Shown in pieces: positions 35,438 through 44,581 of a stretch of 64,000 bases of DNA. The notes under the pieces were generated by a model that saw only the letters and a list, made by a program, of their open reading frames with translations, did no database searches and was not told where the DNA came from. How positions within the stretch are numbered: the stretch's first letter is position 1; the number at the start of each line of letters is the position of its first letter. The position numbers and the translations under genes were made by a program. This DNA comes from Cupriavidus necator A5-1. Its GTDB lineage: Bacteria; Pseudomonadota; Gammaproteobacteria; Burkholderiales; Burkholderiaceae. Where the stretch lies: contig NZ_JQLI01000001.1 in NCBI RefSeq assembly GCF_000744095.1, positions 124,001-188,000 of the forward strand, written 5' to 3'.

Positions 35438-36249
35438 GGTATTTCCCCTTTCCATTTCTCACACCGCATGGGCACTTGTCACGGCGGCTGTTCCACGACA
35501 ACGTGGCAGAGCCCATATTCATCCAGAGCCCTGTGCCGCCATTCAGCTTGAGCCCGTGGCGATCGCCTAACGGCTTGGCGGTCCGGCGCCGCCACCGTCT
35601 CAGTGACGGCTCCGATAATGCTCGGCTCGTGGCGCCGTGGTTGCACCGTTCCGCGTTTTGCGTGAGTGGGGCAAGCATTGCGTCTGACTTGGCGGGGACC
35701 GCGCGGAACCGTTACAACATTGAAAATGGCCGTCTCGCCGTTCGTCATGCCGATCGCGGGCATGCCAGGCTTCGATCCTTCGCAAAAATCTAGCGCAACG
35801 AATAGCAGGCCGGTGCCTTCGCGATCGGCGCATCTCAAAGCCGCCTTGACATGGGCGGCGCGGCTCGAAGAAATACAGCGCGAGCAACGTGCCAAGATCC
35901 GCAAACAACTGATTAGGCAGGCTTTTTTATAGGTTCGGATTAGCAGTCCTGGAGCAGCGCTGGTGAAACGCGGTACGTTGTTTCAGCGGAGAAACACGCC
36001 GTGGAAGCGGGAACATTGGTAGATAGGGGAGCCCGCAGAGACCCCCAAAGGCATCTCAGGCGTTGCTGAGCTCAGGGGGTGCACTTCAGATTGAGTGGCC
36101 GCGTTCGTGAATGTGTTTCAGACGTAAAACAAGCCTGGCGCGAGACACTACTTCTCCTCCATGAATGAGAATCCGGTGATCCATGCGGCCAGCGCAGCCC
36201 TCTCCTGCTATGCCGAGCAAGCCCCCACCAGCTGTCCCATCGCCCCATG
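35438..36249. other. Long non-coding or degraded stretch
   Basis: About 800 bases lie between the secreted-protein gene and the J-domain remnant. A plus-strand frame ending at 35932 (RLEEIQREQRAKIRKQLIRQ) has a helical C-terminus but no credible start or homologue that I recognise. Nothing else is supportable. Confidence 0.4.
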
Positions 36250-36846
36250 ACCACCCACCATCTATTCGACCCTCAGCGTGCAACCGGACGCCACCCTGGA
36301 CGAGATCAAGCGCGCCTACCGCAGCGCCGCGATGAAGTGGCACCCCGGCCGCAACCTTGGCCGCGAGGCGGAAGCGCACGCGGCATTCCAGGAAATCCGC
36401 GATGCCTACGCCATTCTTTCCGATGCCTGGCAGCGCCAGGTCTACGACGAGGTATTCAAGGGGAGATGCGGCGCTGGCAGGCCGAGCGCGAGGCGCAGGA
36501 AGTACAGGAGCGCGAGGCCTAGCGCGTCGCGCAGGAACAATACGAGAAGATGGTCGCCATCGCGATGCGCTTTGCCGACGACGGCAACAACCGAGACGCC
36601 ATCTTCGGCGTGCTGCTCGACCGGGGCTGCGAGGCGGAACTGGCGGCACGCATCGCTGACAGCGTATGGGCCTTGCAGGAGGAGTCGCGGTGGGCAAGTG
36701 CGCCGGCCGTGGATGCGCCTGACACCGAGGCTGCCCCGACGCCCGCCGGCTCGGCGGCGTCAAGCCCAGACGAGGTGGCGCAGCCCAGGTATCACCCCGG
36801 CGCGTTCGATTCGTTCTGGTATGGCTTGTTCGGCATCCGCTCGTAG
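36250..36846 (+). pseudogene. Degraded DnaJ-domain protein
   Basis: The plus strand encodes a J-domain: LSVQPDATLDEIKRAYRSAA, MKWHPGRNLGREAEAHAAFQ and EIRDAYAILSDAWQRQVYDE. The obligatory HPD tripeptide reads HPG. A frameshift near 36465 leads to RRWQAEREAQEVQEREA, then a TAG at 36520-36522. The remainder (YEKMVAIAMRFADDGNNRDA, GLFGIRS at the end) is still open in the same frame. Loss of HPD, a frameshift and a stop show a decayed co-chaperone. Confidence 0.78.
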
Positions 36847-37300
36847 CGGGGCCTCCGTTTGTCGTCAAGCGCTAGCTGTGGAGCCTCAAGACGTTGTTTC
36901 TCCACGCTGGAAGTCGGGACAAGAACTGGTCAAAATCTCACTAATTCGTATTCCTGCATATCAAAAAACAAAGAACCGAGGTCACAAGCGGTTGTGTGTT
37001 CGCGAGGGCGGAACTTGTTGATACGTATAAACGCAAGCGAACGCGACCTTGGTTGGCTGGGAGCGCTGAAGATTGGGTACGAGCTCTCAATTCTTGATTC
37101 GCCGATCCGCGGGGTCGAGAGCGGCTTTCTACACGCGCCTTCTCGTTTTCGGCTGCGCTCCGTGACCGATCGAAGTTCAACCAATTCGACCCTTCCACCG
37201 GTGTCAGCGTGGGGGCCTATAGGCCGGGAAGGGACCACCGCCAGTTGACTACCGGTCGGCGCCTCGCGTTCCTGCACGGTCATTCAGAGAGCCGACCTGA
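36847..37300. other. Stretch without a recognised gene
   Basis: This gap before the converging hydrolase gene contains only short unconvincing frames. Confidence 0.4.
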
Positions 37301-38095
37301 TCATCGTTCGTGCCCTGCAATAAAGCCCTCAACAGTGTCGTGCAGCAGTTCTGGCTTCTCCAGGAAGATGAAGTGGCCACCATCCAGCATGGCAAACTCG
37401 GCCCCCGGAATCCGCTCAGCAAGCTCCGCGGAGAAATACGGCGGGGCACAGAAGTCGCGCTCGCCCACCAGCACCAGCGTCGGCGTCGCGATCGAAGGTA
37501 GATCCTTGAAGGCGTCGTGCCCAACAATCATGTCGATCCGGGCAAAGGCGATCTCCGGTTCAAATGTGCCAGCCGCTGTAGCGTTCACCCACGCCTGCAC
37601 CTTTTCCGGGTGCTCGCGCATGAATCTCGGATCGAAGAGGAATAGTGCGTTGGCCTCGGTGGACGCGCGCAGGCCGGAATCGTTCAACATGCGTCGCCGC
37701 ATGTCGAACTGGCGACGGTAGAACGCGTCCGCGCGTGCAATGGACGAGACAATGGTTGCGCTGCGCAATAGCTCCCGGTGATGGATCGCCAGCAACTGCG
37801 CAATGGCGCCGCCGGTCGAGGAACCGACCACGTGTACCGGCCCGCATCCGACCGCCTCGATGACCCGCGCCATGTCCCGCGCGTGTTGTGTAATCGTCAT
37901 GTCGCGTGCGGTGTGCTCGGACGCGCCGGTGCCGCGGTGATCCGGCACGGTCACCTGATGGTGCCTGGCGAACAGATCGATCTGCGGGCCCCAGGATGCG
38001 CCCACGCCCGCAAGCCCTGCCAGCAGAAGAACGGGCGAACCCTGGCCCTTGACCTCATAGTGGATCGAAACACCGTCGGACGTTACGTTTGGCAC
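37301..38095 (-). CDS. Alpha/beta-fold hydrolase
   Basis: This 264-residue protein begins MPNVTSDGVSIHYEVKGQGS. It has the oxyanion strand VLLLAGLAGVGASWGPQ, the nucleophile elbow HVVGSSTGGAIAQLLA (Ser in GSSTG), VLVGERDFCAPP for the acid, and the catalytic histidine in LDGGHFIFLEKPE. The layout is that of small esterase/lactonase-like enzymes such as 3-oxoadipate enol-lactone hydrolases. It is on the same strand as, and about 110 bases downstream of, the DUF1445 gene, so cotranscription is possible. Confidence 0.85.
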   Translation of the reverse strand: MPNVTSDGVSIHYEVKGQGSPVLLLAGLAGVGASWGPQIDLFARHHQVTVPDHRGTGASEHTARDMTITQHARDMARVIEAVGCGPVHVVGSSTGGAIAQLLAIHHRELLRSATIVSSIARADAFYRRQFDMRRRMLNDSGLRASTEANALFLFDPRFMREHPEKVQAWVNATAAGTFEPEIAFARIDMIVGHDAFKDLPSIATPTLVLVGERDFCAPPYFSAELAERIPGAEFAMLDGGHFIFLEKPELLHDTVEGFIAGHER

Positions 38096-38203
38096 TTTGC
38101 TTCTTCGGTTCAGGGCGACGCGAAGGACACGGCGAACGCGTCGACGATCGCGCTGTTGAGATGGATATTAGTGCCGCCAAACGGGAACACGCCAACAGAG
38201 ACC

Positions 38204-38917
38204 TCAGATCAGCGTGACGTCCTCGATCGCCACGTCGCCCACCAGCATGTAGCCGGGCGCATGCGTGATACATAGCGGCAGCCGCGCCTGCACAGCCGTG
38301 GCCTGAGGCGTCGCGCCGCAGCCCCAGAATACCGGGATCTCGCCTGGCAGGATGTCGGTGGACTCGCCCTCGTCGGGACGGTTGACGTCTGCAATGCCGA
38401 TCGCCGACGGATCGCCGGCGTGCACCAGCTTGCCATGCGCTGCCGGCAACGCGGCGCAAATCTCGGTAGCGCGCGCGGCCTGGGCCGGCGTATAGGGGCG
38501 CATCGACACCACCATCGGTCCGCGGAACGGCCCCACCGGCGTGGTTTCGATGCTGGTGCGGTACATTGGCACCACCTTGCCTTCATCGACATGCCGCACG
38601 GGCAGGCCGGCGCGCTGGAGCGCATCTTCGAAGGACAGCGAGCAGCCCAGCACGAAGCCGACAAAGTCGTCGCACCACAACGCGCCGATGTCGTCGCACT
38701 CTCCGGCTAGCTTGCCATCGCGCCAGACCCGGTAGCGCGGCAGATCGGTGCGCAGGTCGATACCCTCGCCCAGCGCTGGCACCAGCGGCGAGCCAGGCCC
38801 GGTCATGCCGATCAGAAATCGTCGGCCCACTGGCGTGGCAGGATTGCTGCGGATGGCGGCGCGCGCGATGGCGGGGCTGGCTGCCCAGCCGGGCAGCGCA
38901 ACGGTAGGGGGATGCAT
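38204..38917 (-). CDS. DUF1445 putative hydro-lyase, N-terminus degraded
   Basis: The 237-residue frame from ATG 38917 has the DUF1445/D-glutamate-cyclase-like core: IDLRTDLPRYRVWRDGKLAG, CDDFVGFVLGCSLSFEDAL, PVGPFRGPMVVSMRPYTPAQ, HAGDPSAIGIADVNRPDEGE and PVFWGCGATPQ. Family proteins are about 265 residues. The first 35 residues here are out of frame with the family, because the expected LPRQWADDF occurs in another frame at about 38835-38810, next to a small deletion. The core may still fold, but activity is uncertain. Confidence 0.65.
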   Translation of the reverse strand: MHPPTVALPGWAASPAIARAAIRSNPATPVGRRFLIGMTGPGSPLVPALGEGIDLRTDLPRYRVWRDGKLAGECDDIGALWCDDFVGFVLGCSLSFEDALQRAGLPVRHVDEGKVVPMYRTSIETTPVGPFRGPMVVSMRPYTPAQAARATEICAALPAAHGKLVHAGDPSAIGIADVNRPDEGESTDILPGEIPVFWGCGATPQATAVQARLPLCITHAPGYMLVGDVAIEDVTLI

Positions 38918-38972
38918 GTCGGTTCGCCCCAGGCCGGTGTCGCTTTACCGAAGCGCCTCACGCGCGGTTTCC

Positions 38973-39001
38973 TTGACGCGCAGCAGCCCAAGCAATGTAA
39001 T
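38973..39001 (+). promoter_or_regulatory. Predicted promoter of the AAA ATPase gene
   Basis: TTGACG (38973-38978), a 17-bp spacer and TGTAAT (38996-39001) form a reasonable sigma70 promoter on the plus strand. An imperfect palindrome GCAATGTAA-T-TTACAATGC (38992-39010) overlaps the -10. It could bind a regulator of this gene and of the divergent DUF1445 gene. Confidence 0.5.
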
Positions 39002-39028
39002 TTACAATGCACAAATATAGCGATCCAG

Positions 39029-39068
39029 CTATAATTCACTATAATTGGCTATAGTTTTCTGTAGTCGA
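39029..39068 (+). repeat. Four 10-bp-phased CTATA-type direct repeats
   Basis: The decamers CTATAATTCA, CTATAATTGG, CTATAGTTTT and CTGTAGTCGA follow one another with an exact 10-bp period, ending 11 bases before the ATPase start. The first eight bases are identical in the first two copies and drift in the third and fourth. Ten-base phasing places all copies on one face of the helix, as in cooperative operator arrays. Confidence 0.7.
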
Positions 39069-39079
39069 CCTCATTTGGG

Positions 39080-40234
39080 ATGGAAGTGTTTCGTAGAAAG
39101 GCCCTCGCCGCCGCACTCGCCGCCAAGATTCTGGAGGTGTCGCCAACATCCGCTTCCAGTTCCGGCTTGTTTCTGGCGGCTCCCCGCCGGACTGGTAAGT
39201 CAACATTCTTGCGGGAGGATCTGCGGCCAGCGCTGGAGGATCTACGCGCTCTGGTAGTGTATGCCGACCTCTGGGAGGATCGCCGGGCTGATCCAGGCGA
39301 GGTTGTCGTTGGCGCGGTCAGGGCGGAACTGGCCAAGCATGAGGGTGTCATCACCCGTCTCGCGCGGGCGGCAGGAATGGATAAGGTTGCCGTTGGCGGT
39401 TTGTCGTTCTCCTTGGATCGTGTCGGTCTGGGCGAGGGGATTTCCCTTTCGGCCGCATTGGCTGCACTGTCCGATGAGTCCAACAAACCCATCGTGCTGG
39501 TCATTGATGAAGCGCAGCAGTCTATCGTTAGCGAGAAAGGCAACGATGCCCTGTTCGCACTCAAGGCGGCGCGCGACGAACTAAACAGCAGCCGACATAA
39601 GGGCCTGCGTATCGTCGCGACTGGCTCGAACCGGGACAAGCTGGCCATGCTTCGCAACAGCAGCGACCAGGCTTTCTACGGCGCACCCCTCGTTCCGTTC
39701 CCCGTCCTTGGCATGGACTACATTCAGTGGTTCTGTGATCGGCTCAATCTGGGTGCCAAGCTCGATCCGACTCAAGTGTTTGAATTGTTCAAGCGCGCTT
39801 CTTTCCGCCCGGAGTTGCTCGGTGCCGCGGCGGATGCGCTCCGCTTCGATTTCGGAATCGCGCCAGGTGATGTCCCGGCGAGGTTTGCTGCTGCTGTAGA
39901 GGAGCAGATCGTTGAGAGCAATGTGGAACAGATGCGGGTCGTGCACAGCCTCACACCGCTTCAATCGACGGTGCTTCGGGTCATGGCTGTTCGCGGGAAT
40001 AGCTACGCCCCGTTTGAGGCTACCACCGTGGATGCTTACAACATGGTGCTGAAGTCTATCGATCCTGGCTCGGACGCAAAGGTGGACGTCTCCGGCGCGC
40101 AGCAGGCGCTCGCAGCACTGCAGGAAAAGGCTCTCGTTTGGAAGGCTGCGCGTGGTGTCTACGCGCTCGAGGAAACTGGACTTATCGCGCTGATGGACCA
40201 GGCCGGAATGCTCGCGGCAGTGCCTGTGGCGTAG
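39080..40234 (+). CDS. Orphan AAA/P-loop ATPase
   Basis: This 384-residue protein has Walker A APRRTGKST (34-42), a strong Walker B IVLVIDEAQQ (138-147), and a sensor-type GLRIVATGSNRDKLAML. A winged-helix-like C-terminal half (SLTPLQSTVLRVMAVRG, ALAALQEKALVWKAARGVYA) follows. The layout resembles Orc1/Cdc6-like or archaeal-type STAND ATPases, in which the ATPase is followed by a winged helix that binds DNA. No partner gene is adjacent. The upstream region has a promoter and phased repeats. Function unknown; a role in phage or stress response is possible but unproven. Confidence 0.72.
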   Translation: MEVFRRKALAAALAAKILEVSPTSASSSGLFLAAPRRTGKSTFLREDLRPALEDLRALVVYADLWEDRRADPGEVVVGAVRAELAKHEGVITRLARAAGMDKVAVGGLSFSLDRVGLGEGISLSAALAALSDESNKPIVLVIDEAQQSIVSEKGNDALFALKAARDELNSSRHKGLRIVATGSNRDKLAMLRNSSDQAFYGAPLVPFPVLGMDYIQWFCDRLNLGAKLDPTQVFELFKRASFRPELLGAAADALRFDFGIAPGDVPARFAAAVEEQIVESNVEQMRVVHSLTPLQSTVLRVMAVRGNSYAPFEATTVDAYNMVLKSIDPGSDAKVDVSGAQQALAALQEKALVWKAARGVYALEETGLIALMDQAGMLAAVPVA

Positions 40235-40384
40235 CCAGCGCGATCTTTATGTCGATGCGACTCCAGTCCTGAAGTAAGGGGGTCGCTTATTGCTGGACTT
40301 CTCCTGCCGCGAAGCCGCTATATCAAAGGGTCGGGGCAGAAGATTGCGGCCAGCTACCCGCGCGCGCTGCGACTGTCTCCAACG

Positions 40385-40640
40385 AAAGATCCTTCGCCGA
40401 GCGACACAGCTCTACGCTGCAGTTGCTCGTTAGCGGTGGTGAAATCATTGAACGTGACCTGCCCGGTAGTCAGGGCCAAGTTGCCGGTTGCGCACCGTCA
40501 GGCCATTCACGCTGATGCCGTTCGGATTGGCCAGAATCACGTGGGCACGGGGTCCGATCACGCTGAGAGCTCCTTCCAGCACGGAGGGATTAGTGCTGGT
40601 GACATTGTTCAGGATGGTGCGGGCGATAGTACGTGCTTAC
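40385..40640 (-). pseudogene. Two-partner-secretion (filamentous haemagglutinin/CdiA-type) exoprotein fragment
   Basis: On the minus strand the reading ARTILNNVTSTNPSVLEGAL, then VIGPRAHVILANPNGISVNG, is the heart of the TPS domain that TpsB/FhaC transporters recognise (NPNGI motif). A frameshift near 40480 leads to GNLALTTGQVTFNDF, the next conserved strand. Both ends are missing and no tpsB gene is nearby, so only a scrap of a large adhesin/toxin gene survives. Confidence 0.78.
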
Positions 40641-41017
40641 CTCGTATTTGCATCGCTTACCTGTGCTTTTATCGCTTCGTCTCGCCAAGTTGACTATGCC
40701 CACCCGACGGGTGCCCACTGATACTTCGATACTTCCATCGCGGCAAAGGTGCGTCAAACCTGATAGTCGTGGCTGGCCAGATCGGTCTTGATTGTCCAGG
40801 TGCCGCTGAGGATTCAACCAGTGGATGCAACGGATTGGTCGGATTGGTGAAATCGTTCTGCAGGTGTTTCGTACTACACTCTGCTCATTCCCACGCCGCG
40901 TTGCCTGCGGTGAGAAATGGTCTGACGATAGGCTTCCGATGTTCATTGAGGGTCTCGGTATAGTGCCGCAGACGTCGCTGCGGACTGGTCTCGAACGATT
41001 ACTTACTTGGGGAATGT
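40641..41017. other. Stretch without a recognised gene
   Basis: This is sequence between the haemagglutinin scrap and the DUF1003 gene. A few short frames occur without motifs. Confidence 0.4.
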
Positions 41018-41566
41018 ATGAAAACACCGAACTCCGGCTCCCATGCCGCTCCGTTCGACGTTCCGAACGTTGATCACTTTCGCTTCCACCGGCCTCACGC
41101 ACATCTTGCCCCGGCATTCGGCAACGACAGGTTCGCGCTCAAGGCCGAAGCCTTCGCGCGTTTTTTCGGGACGCCCGTTTTTTTAGGGGCACAGACGGTA
41201 ATCGTCGCCATCTGGATTGGGGTGAACGCCCTCGGTTTCACCAGGTTCGACGTTTACCCATTCATTCTCCTTAATCTGGCATTTAGTCTCCAAGCGGCCT
41301 ATGCCGCGCCGCTCATTTTGCTTGCTCAGACGCGACAGGCGGCGAGAGACAACGCACACACCGAGGCTGACGCGCAACACAGGGAGGCCCTTGCTGTCGC
41401 TAACGAGCAGCGGCAGGCAATTGCCGCGCAAAACGCGGCACAACTGCTGGAGTTGCTGCAGCGGAATACGGAACTGACCGAACTTACCCAAAAATTAACT
41501 GTGCGTGTTGAAACGCTGACCGTCGAGTTGCACGAGAAGCTCTTGCAAAAAGACTCAAAACCATAG
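41018..41566 (+). CDS. DUF1003 membrane protein with C-terminal coiled coil
   Basis: This 182-residue protein has two transmembrane segments (FLGAQTVIVAIWIGVNALG and YPFILLNLAFSLQAAYAAPL). The family signature FDxYPFxLLNLxxSxQAAxxAPxILxxQxR is clear. A long charged and Gln-rich helix follows (EQRQAIAAQNAAQLLELLQR, LTQKLTVRVETLTVELHEKL), likely a cytoplasmic coiled coil. DUF1003 proteins are of unknown function and are often stress-associated. A GGGG box precedes the ATG. Confidence 0.82.
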   Translation: MKTPNSGSHAAPFDVPNVDHFRFHRPHAHLAPAFGNDRFALKAEAFARFFGTPVFLGAQTVIVAIWIGVNALGFTRFDVYPFILLNLAFSLQAAYAAPLILLAQTRQAARDNAHTEADAQHREALAVANEQRQAIAAQNAAQLLELLQRNTELTELTQKLTVRVETLTVELHEKLLQKDSKP

Positions 41567-42272
41567 ACCCGGCTCCCTGCCCATCAAGGCCGAAGTGGAC
41601 ATTGGTGAGGTACTCCCCCTTGAGCCCCCTCCAGAGGCGAGTGAGCGGTCGATCGAGGGGGCGCGAGGCCGCTCCGGGATCGGAAGCAGCCCTTCGTGCC
41701 CACGGCTCGCTCGGCTTACATCACGCCACCTTGATCTCAATGCGCATCGGTTGCGCGAAGTCGGCATTCGGGATGTGCAGCTTGTGCCGAAACTGCCGCT
41801 CAAGACAGATGCCAAGCGTCGGCGAGTGTCCGTTATCGGGTAATCCGCGCAAGACCTACGGTCAGCCAAGCGCAGACCTTCAAAAGCTGCCTGCGCGGCA
41901 TTCGGCGTGAGCCAGACCTGCTGTCGCTATCGTGCCAAGGGCTCGGCGGCGAACGCTGAACGCTTTTCATTGCCGAGTGGCCTGGCTGGCGAGTTCGGAG
42001 CCGAGCGTGCGTCGAACATCGATTCGCTTGGGTGGCTTCCCTTTAGCTTGATGTGAAGTCGCGGCGGGAAATCCTGTCTACACTTCCTAATGGGAGGACA
42101 CCAGCCAGCCCCCAGAATCTCCACGCTATTCCGCCGTACGCGTCGAACCTGCCACGACAGGTGCGCCGAGATGACTTCCACGGTACCCCATGGCGAGACG
42201 TAAAAGGCAATTCAGGCCGACCAGGGCCTTTTCTCAAGCGACGAGCGCGGCCGATTTTCATGCGAGGACACT
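41567..42272. other. Upstream region of the acs-actP operon, no gene recognised
   Basis: About 700 bases contain no convincing gene. A GCGAGGA ribosome binding site precedes the acs start at 42273. I saw no clear -12/-24 sigma54 promoter and no CRP-type site by eye. Confidence 0.4.
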
Positions 42273-44208
42273 ATGTCTACCATCGAACCCGGACATCCCG
42301 ACGCCGCCGCCCTTGAGATTCCTCCGGTCAGCCATGCAACCATCGACGGCATGGACGCCTACCATAGGCTGGTGGCGGAGGCAGAGCACGATCATCAGGC
42401 GTTCTGGGCACGCCTTGCCCGGGAGCATCTGGCGTGGCGAAAGCCATTCACCAGTGTTCTTAACGACACCCATGCACCGTTCTACCGATGGTTTGAAGAT
42501 GGTGAACTGAACGCGTCGTACAACTGTCTGGACCGGAATCTCGCCAACGGCAACGCTGAAAAGACCGCCATCGTTTTCGAGGCGGACGGTGGCGAGGTTA
42601 GTCGCATCACTTATCAGGCTCTCTATCATCGCGTGTGCAGACTCGCCAACGCGCTACGCGCGCGCGGCATAAAAAAGGGCGATCGCGTGGTGATCTACCT
42701 ACCCATGTCGATCGAAGGCGTGGTTGCAATGCAGGCCTGTGCCCGCATCGGCGCGACGCACTCCGTGGTTTTCGGCGGCTTCTCCGCCAAATCACTGCAC
42801 GAGCGGATGACCGATGTCGGGGCGATAGCGGTAATCACTGCCGACGAGCAGGTCCGCGGTGGGAAGACCCTACCGCTGAAGACGATCGTCGACGAAGCAC
42901 TTGCAATGGATGGCACCGATGCCGTGCGCACCGTCGTGGTCTATCAGCGAACCGGTGGGCAGATTCCGTGGGTCGCCGGACGCGACGCGTGGCTCCATGA
43001 ACTGGAGCAGGGCCAACCCGATACCTGCGAGCCAGAGTGGGTCAGTGCCGAACACCCCCTTTTTGTGTTGTACACGTCGGGGTCGACCGGAGCGCCGAAA
43101 GGGGTGCAGCACAGCACCGGTGGCTATTTGCTCTGGGCCGCCGTGACGATGAAATGGACCTTCGACATCAAGCCGGACGACGTATTCTGGTGTACCGCCG
43201 ATATCGGCTGGATTACGGGGCACACTTACATCTGCTATGGCCCGACTGCTGTCGGTGCGACCCAGGTGATGTTCGAAGGCGTCCCAACTTATCCGAACGC
43301 TGGCCGCTTCTGGGACATGATCCAGCGCCATCGGGTGAGCATCTTCTACACAGCACCAACGGCCATCCGCTCTCTCATCAAGACGGCCGAGGCAGACGAG
43401 GCCGTCCACCCGCGTAGCTTTGACCTGGGATCGCTACGCCTGCTTGGCACGGTCGGCGAGCCGATCAATCCGAGCGCATGGCGATGGTATGCCGAGCACG
43501 TCGGCGGCAGCCGGTGCCCCGTGCTTGACACCTTCTGGCAGACCGAAACCGGCGGTCACATGATCTCGCCGCTTCCGGGTGCTTCCCGACTCGTGCCGGG
43601 ATCATGCACCCTGCCGCTGCCTGGCATCGATGCGGCGATCGTTGACGAGGCCGGCAATGAGGTGCCCAACGGGCAGGGTGGTGTACTGGTCATTCGCAAG
43701 CCATGGCCGCAAAGGCTACTATCCCGATGAACTCGGCGGCAGGCTGTATCTCGCGGGCGATGGTGCAGTCCGCGACCGGGAATCGGGCTACTTTACGATC
43801 ACAGGCCGCATCGACGACGTGCTAAACGTATCTGGTCACCGGATGGGAACCATGGAAATCGAGTCTGCGCTGGCAGCGAATCCACTTGTCGCAGAAGCGG
43901 CGGTAGTCGGGCGGCCCGATGAAACTTGCGGAGAGAGCATCGTTGCCTTCGTGGTCCTCAAAGCGCCTCGTCCGACGGGGGCGGATGCCAAGAGAGTGGC
44001 TGACGAATTGCGCGCGTGGGTGGGCAAGGAAATAGGCCCGATCGCAAAGCCGAAGGACATCCGCTTCGGCGACGCGATGCCCAAGACACGTTCCGGCAAG
44101 GTTGTGCGCCGCCTACTGCGATCCGTCGCGAAGGGCGAGGACATATCGCAGGATACGTCCACTGTCGAAAACCCAGCGGTGATTTCGCAGTTCGCCAAGC
44201 CGGTCTGA
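42273..44208 (+). pseudogene. acs: Acetyl/propionyl-CoA synthetase, frameshifted by a short deletion
   Basis: The first 485 codons encode an ACS N-terminal domain with the A3 loop [40 protein letters not shown] and [19 protein letters not shown]. Near 43705 the frame is lost: [11 protein letters not shown] should continue through about a dozen residues (LRTIWxDxxRY), which are missing. The following [18 protein letters not shown] lies in another frame. The C-terminal domain is intact ([20 protein letters not shown], and the acetylation motif [15 protein letters not shown]). The enzyme would activate acetate or propionate. As written, two half-proteins result and activity is unlikely. Confidence 0.82.
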
Positions 44209-44275
44209 ACGCGGCATTGCTGGCCTGCTGCACAACCTCTGCGCATTCTCTTTACGACAAGACCGGAGATACAAC

Positions 44276-44581
44276 ATGGAAGAAGATCTCGCACAACGGA
44301 TAATCGCGAATCCCAATTATCAGCGGCTGGTTTCGACACGTTCCACGTACGGATGGGTGCTGGCCGGCATGATGATGGTTGTGTACTACGGTTATATCCT
44401 GCTGGTTGCATTCGGAAAGTCGCTGCTTTCCGCCAGGATTGGCGATGGCGTGATGACCTGGGGCATCCCGATTGGTCTCTTCGTGATCGTTTTTACCGTG
44501 GCCATCACGGGCATTTATGTCTGGCGCGCCAACCGCGAGTTCGATGATCAGACGGCGCAGATTCGCAAAGAGGTGCTGTAA
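44276..44581 (+). CDS. DUF485 membrane protein (ActP partner, YjcH-like)
   Basis: This 101-residue protein has the DUF485 signature [20 protein letters not shown] and two transmembrane helices ([15 protein letters not shown] and [20 protein letters not shown]), with a charged tail. It is the standard partner of acetate permease ActP (yjcH in E. coli). Its TAATG stop/start overlaps the actP ATG by one base, so translation is coupled. The molecular role is unknown; it is thought to be an accessory membrane protein. Confidence 0.9.
   Translation: MEEDLAQRIIANPNYQRLVSTRSTYGWVLAGMMMVVYYGYILLVAFGKSLLSARIGDGVMTWGIPIGLFVIVFTVAITGIYVWRANREFDDQTAQIRKEVL

Noticed and set aside
41567..42272. Sigma54 promoter upstream of acs
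   Set aside because: No GG-N10-GC element at suitable spacing was found by eye.
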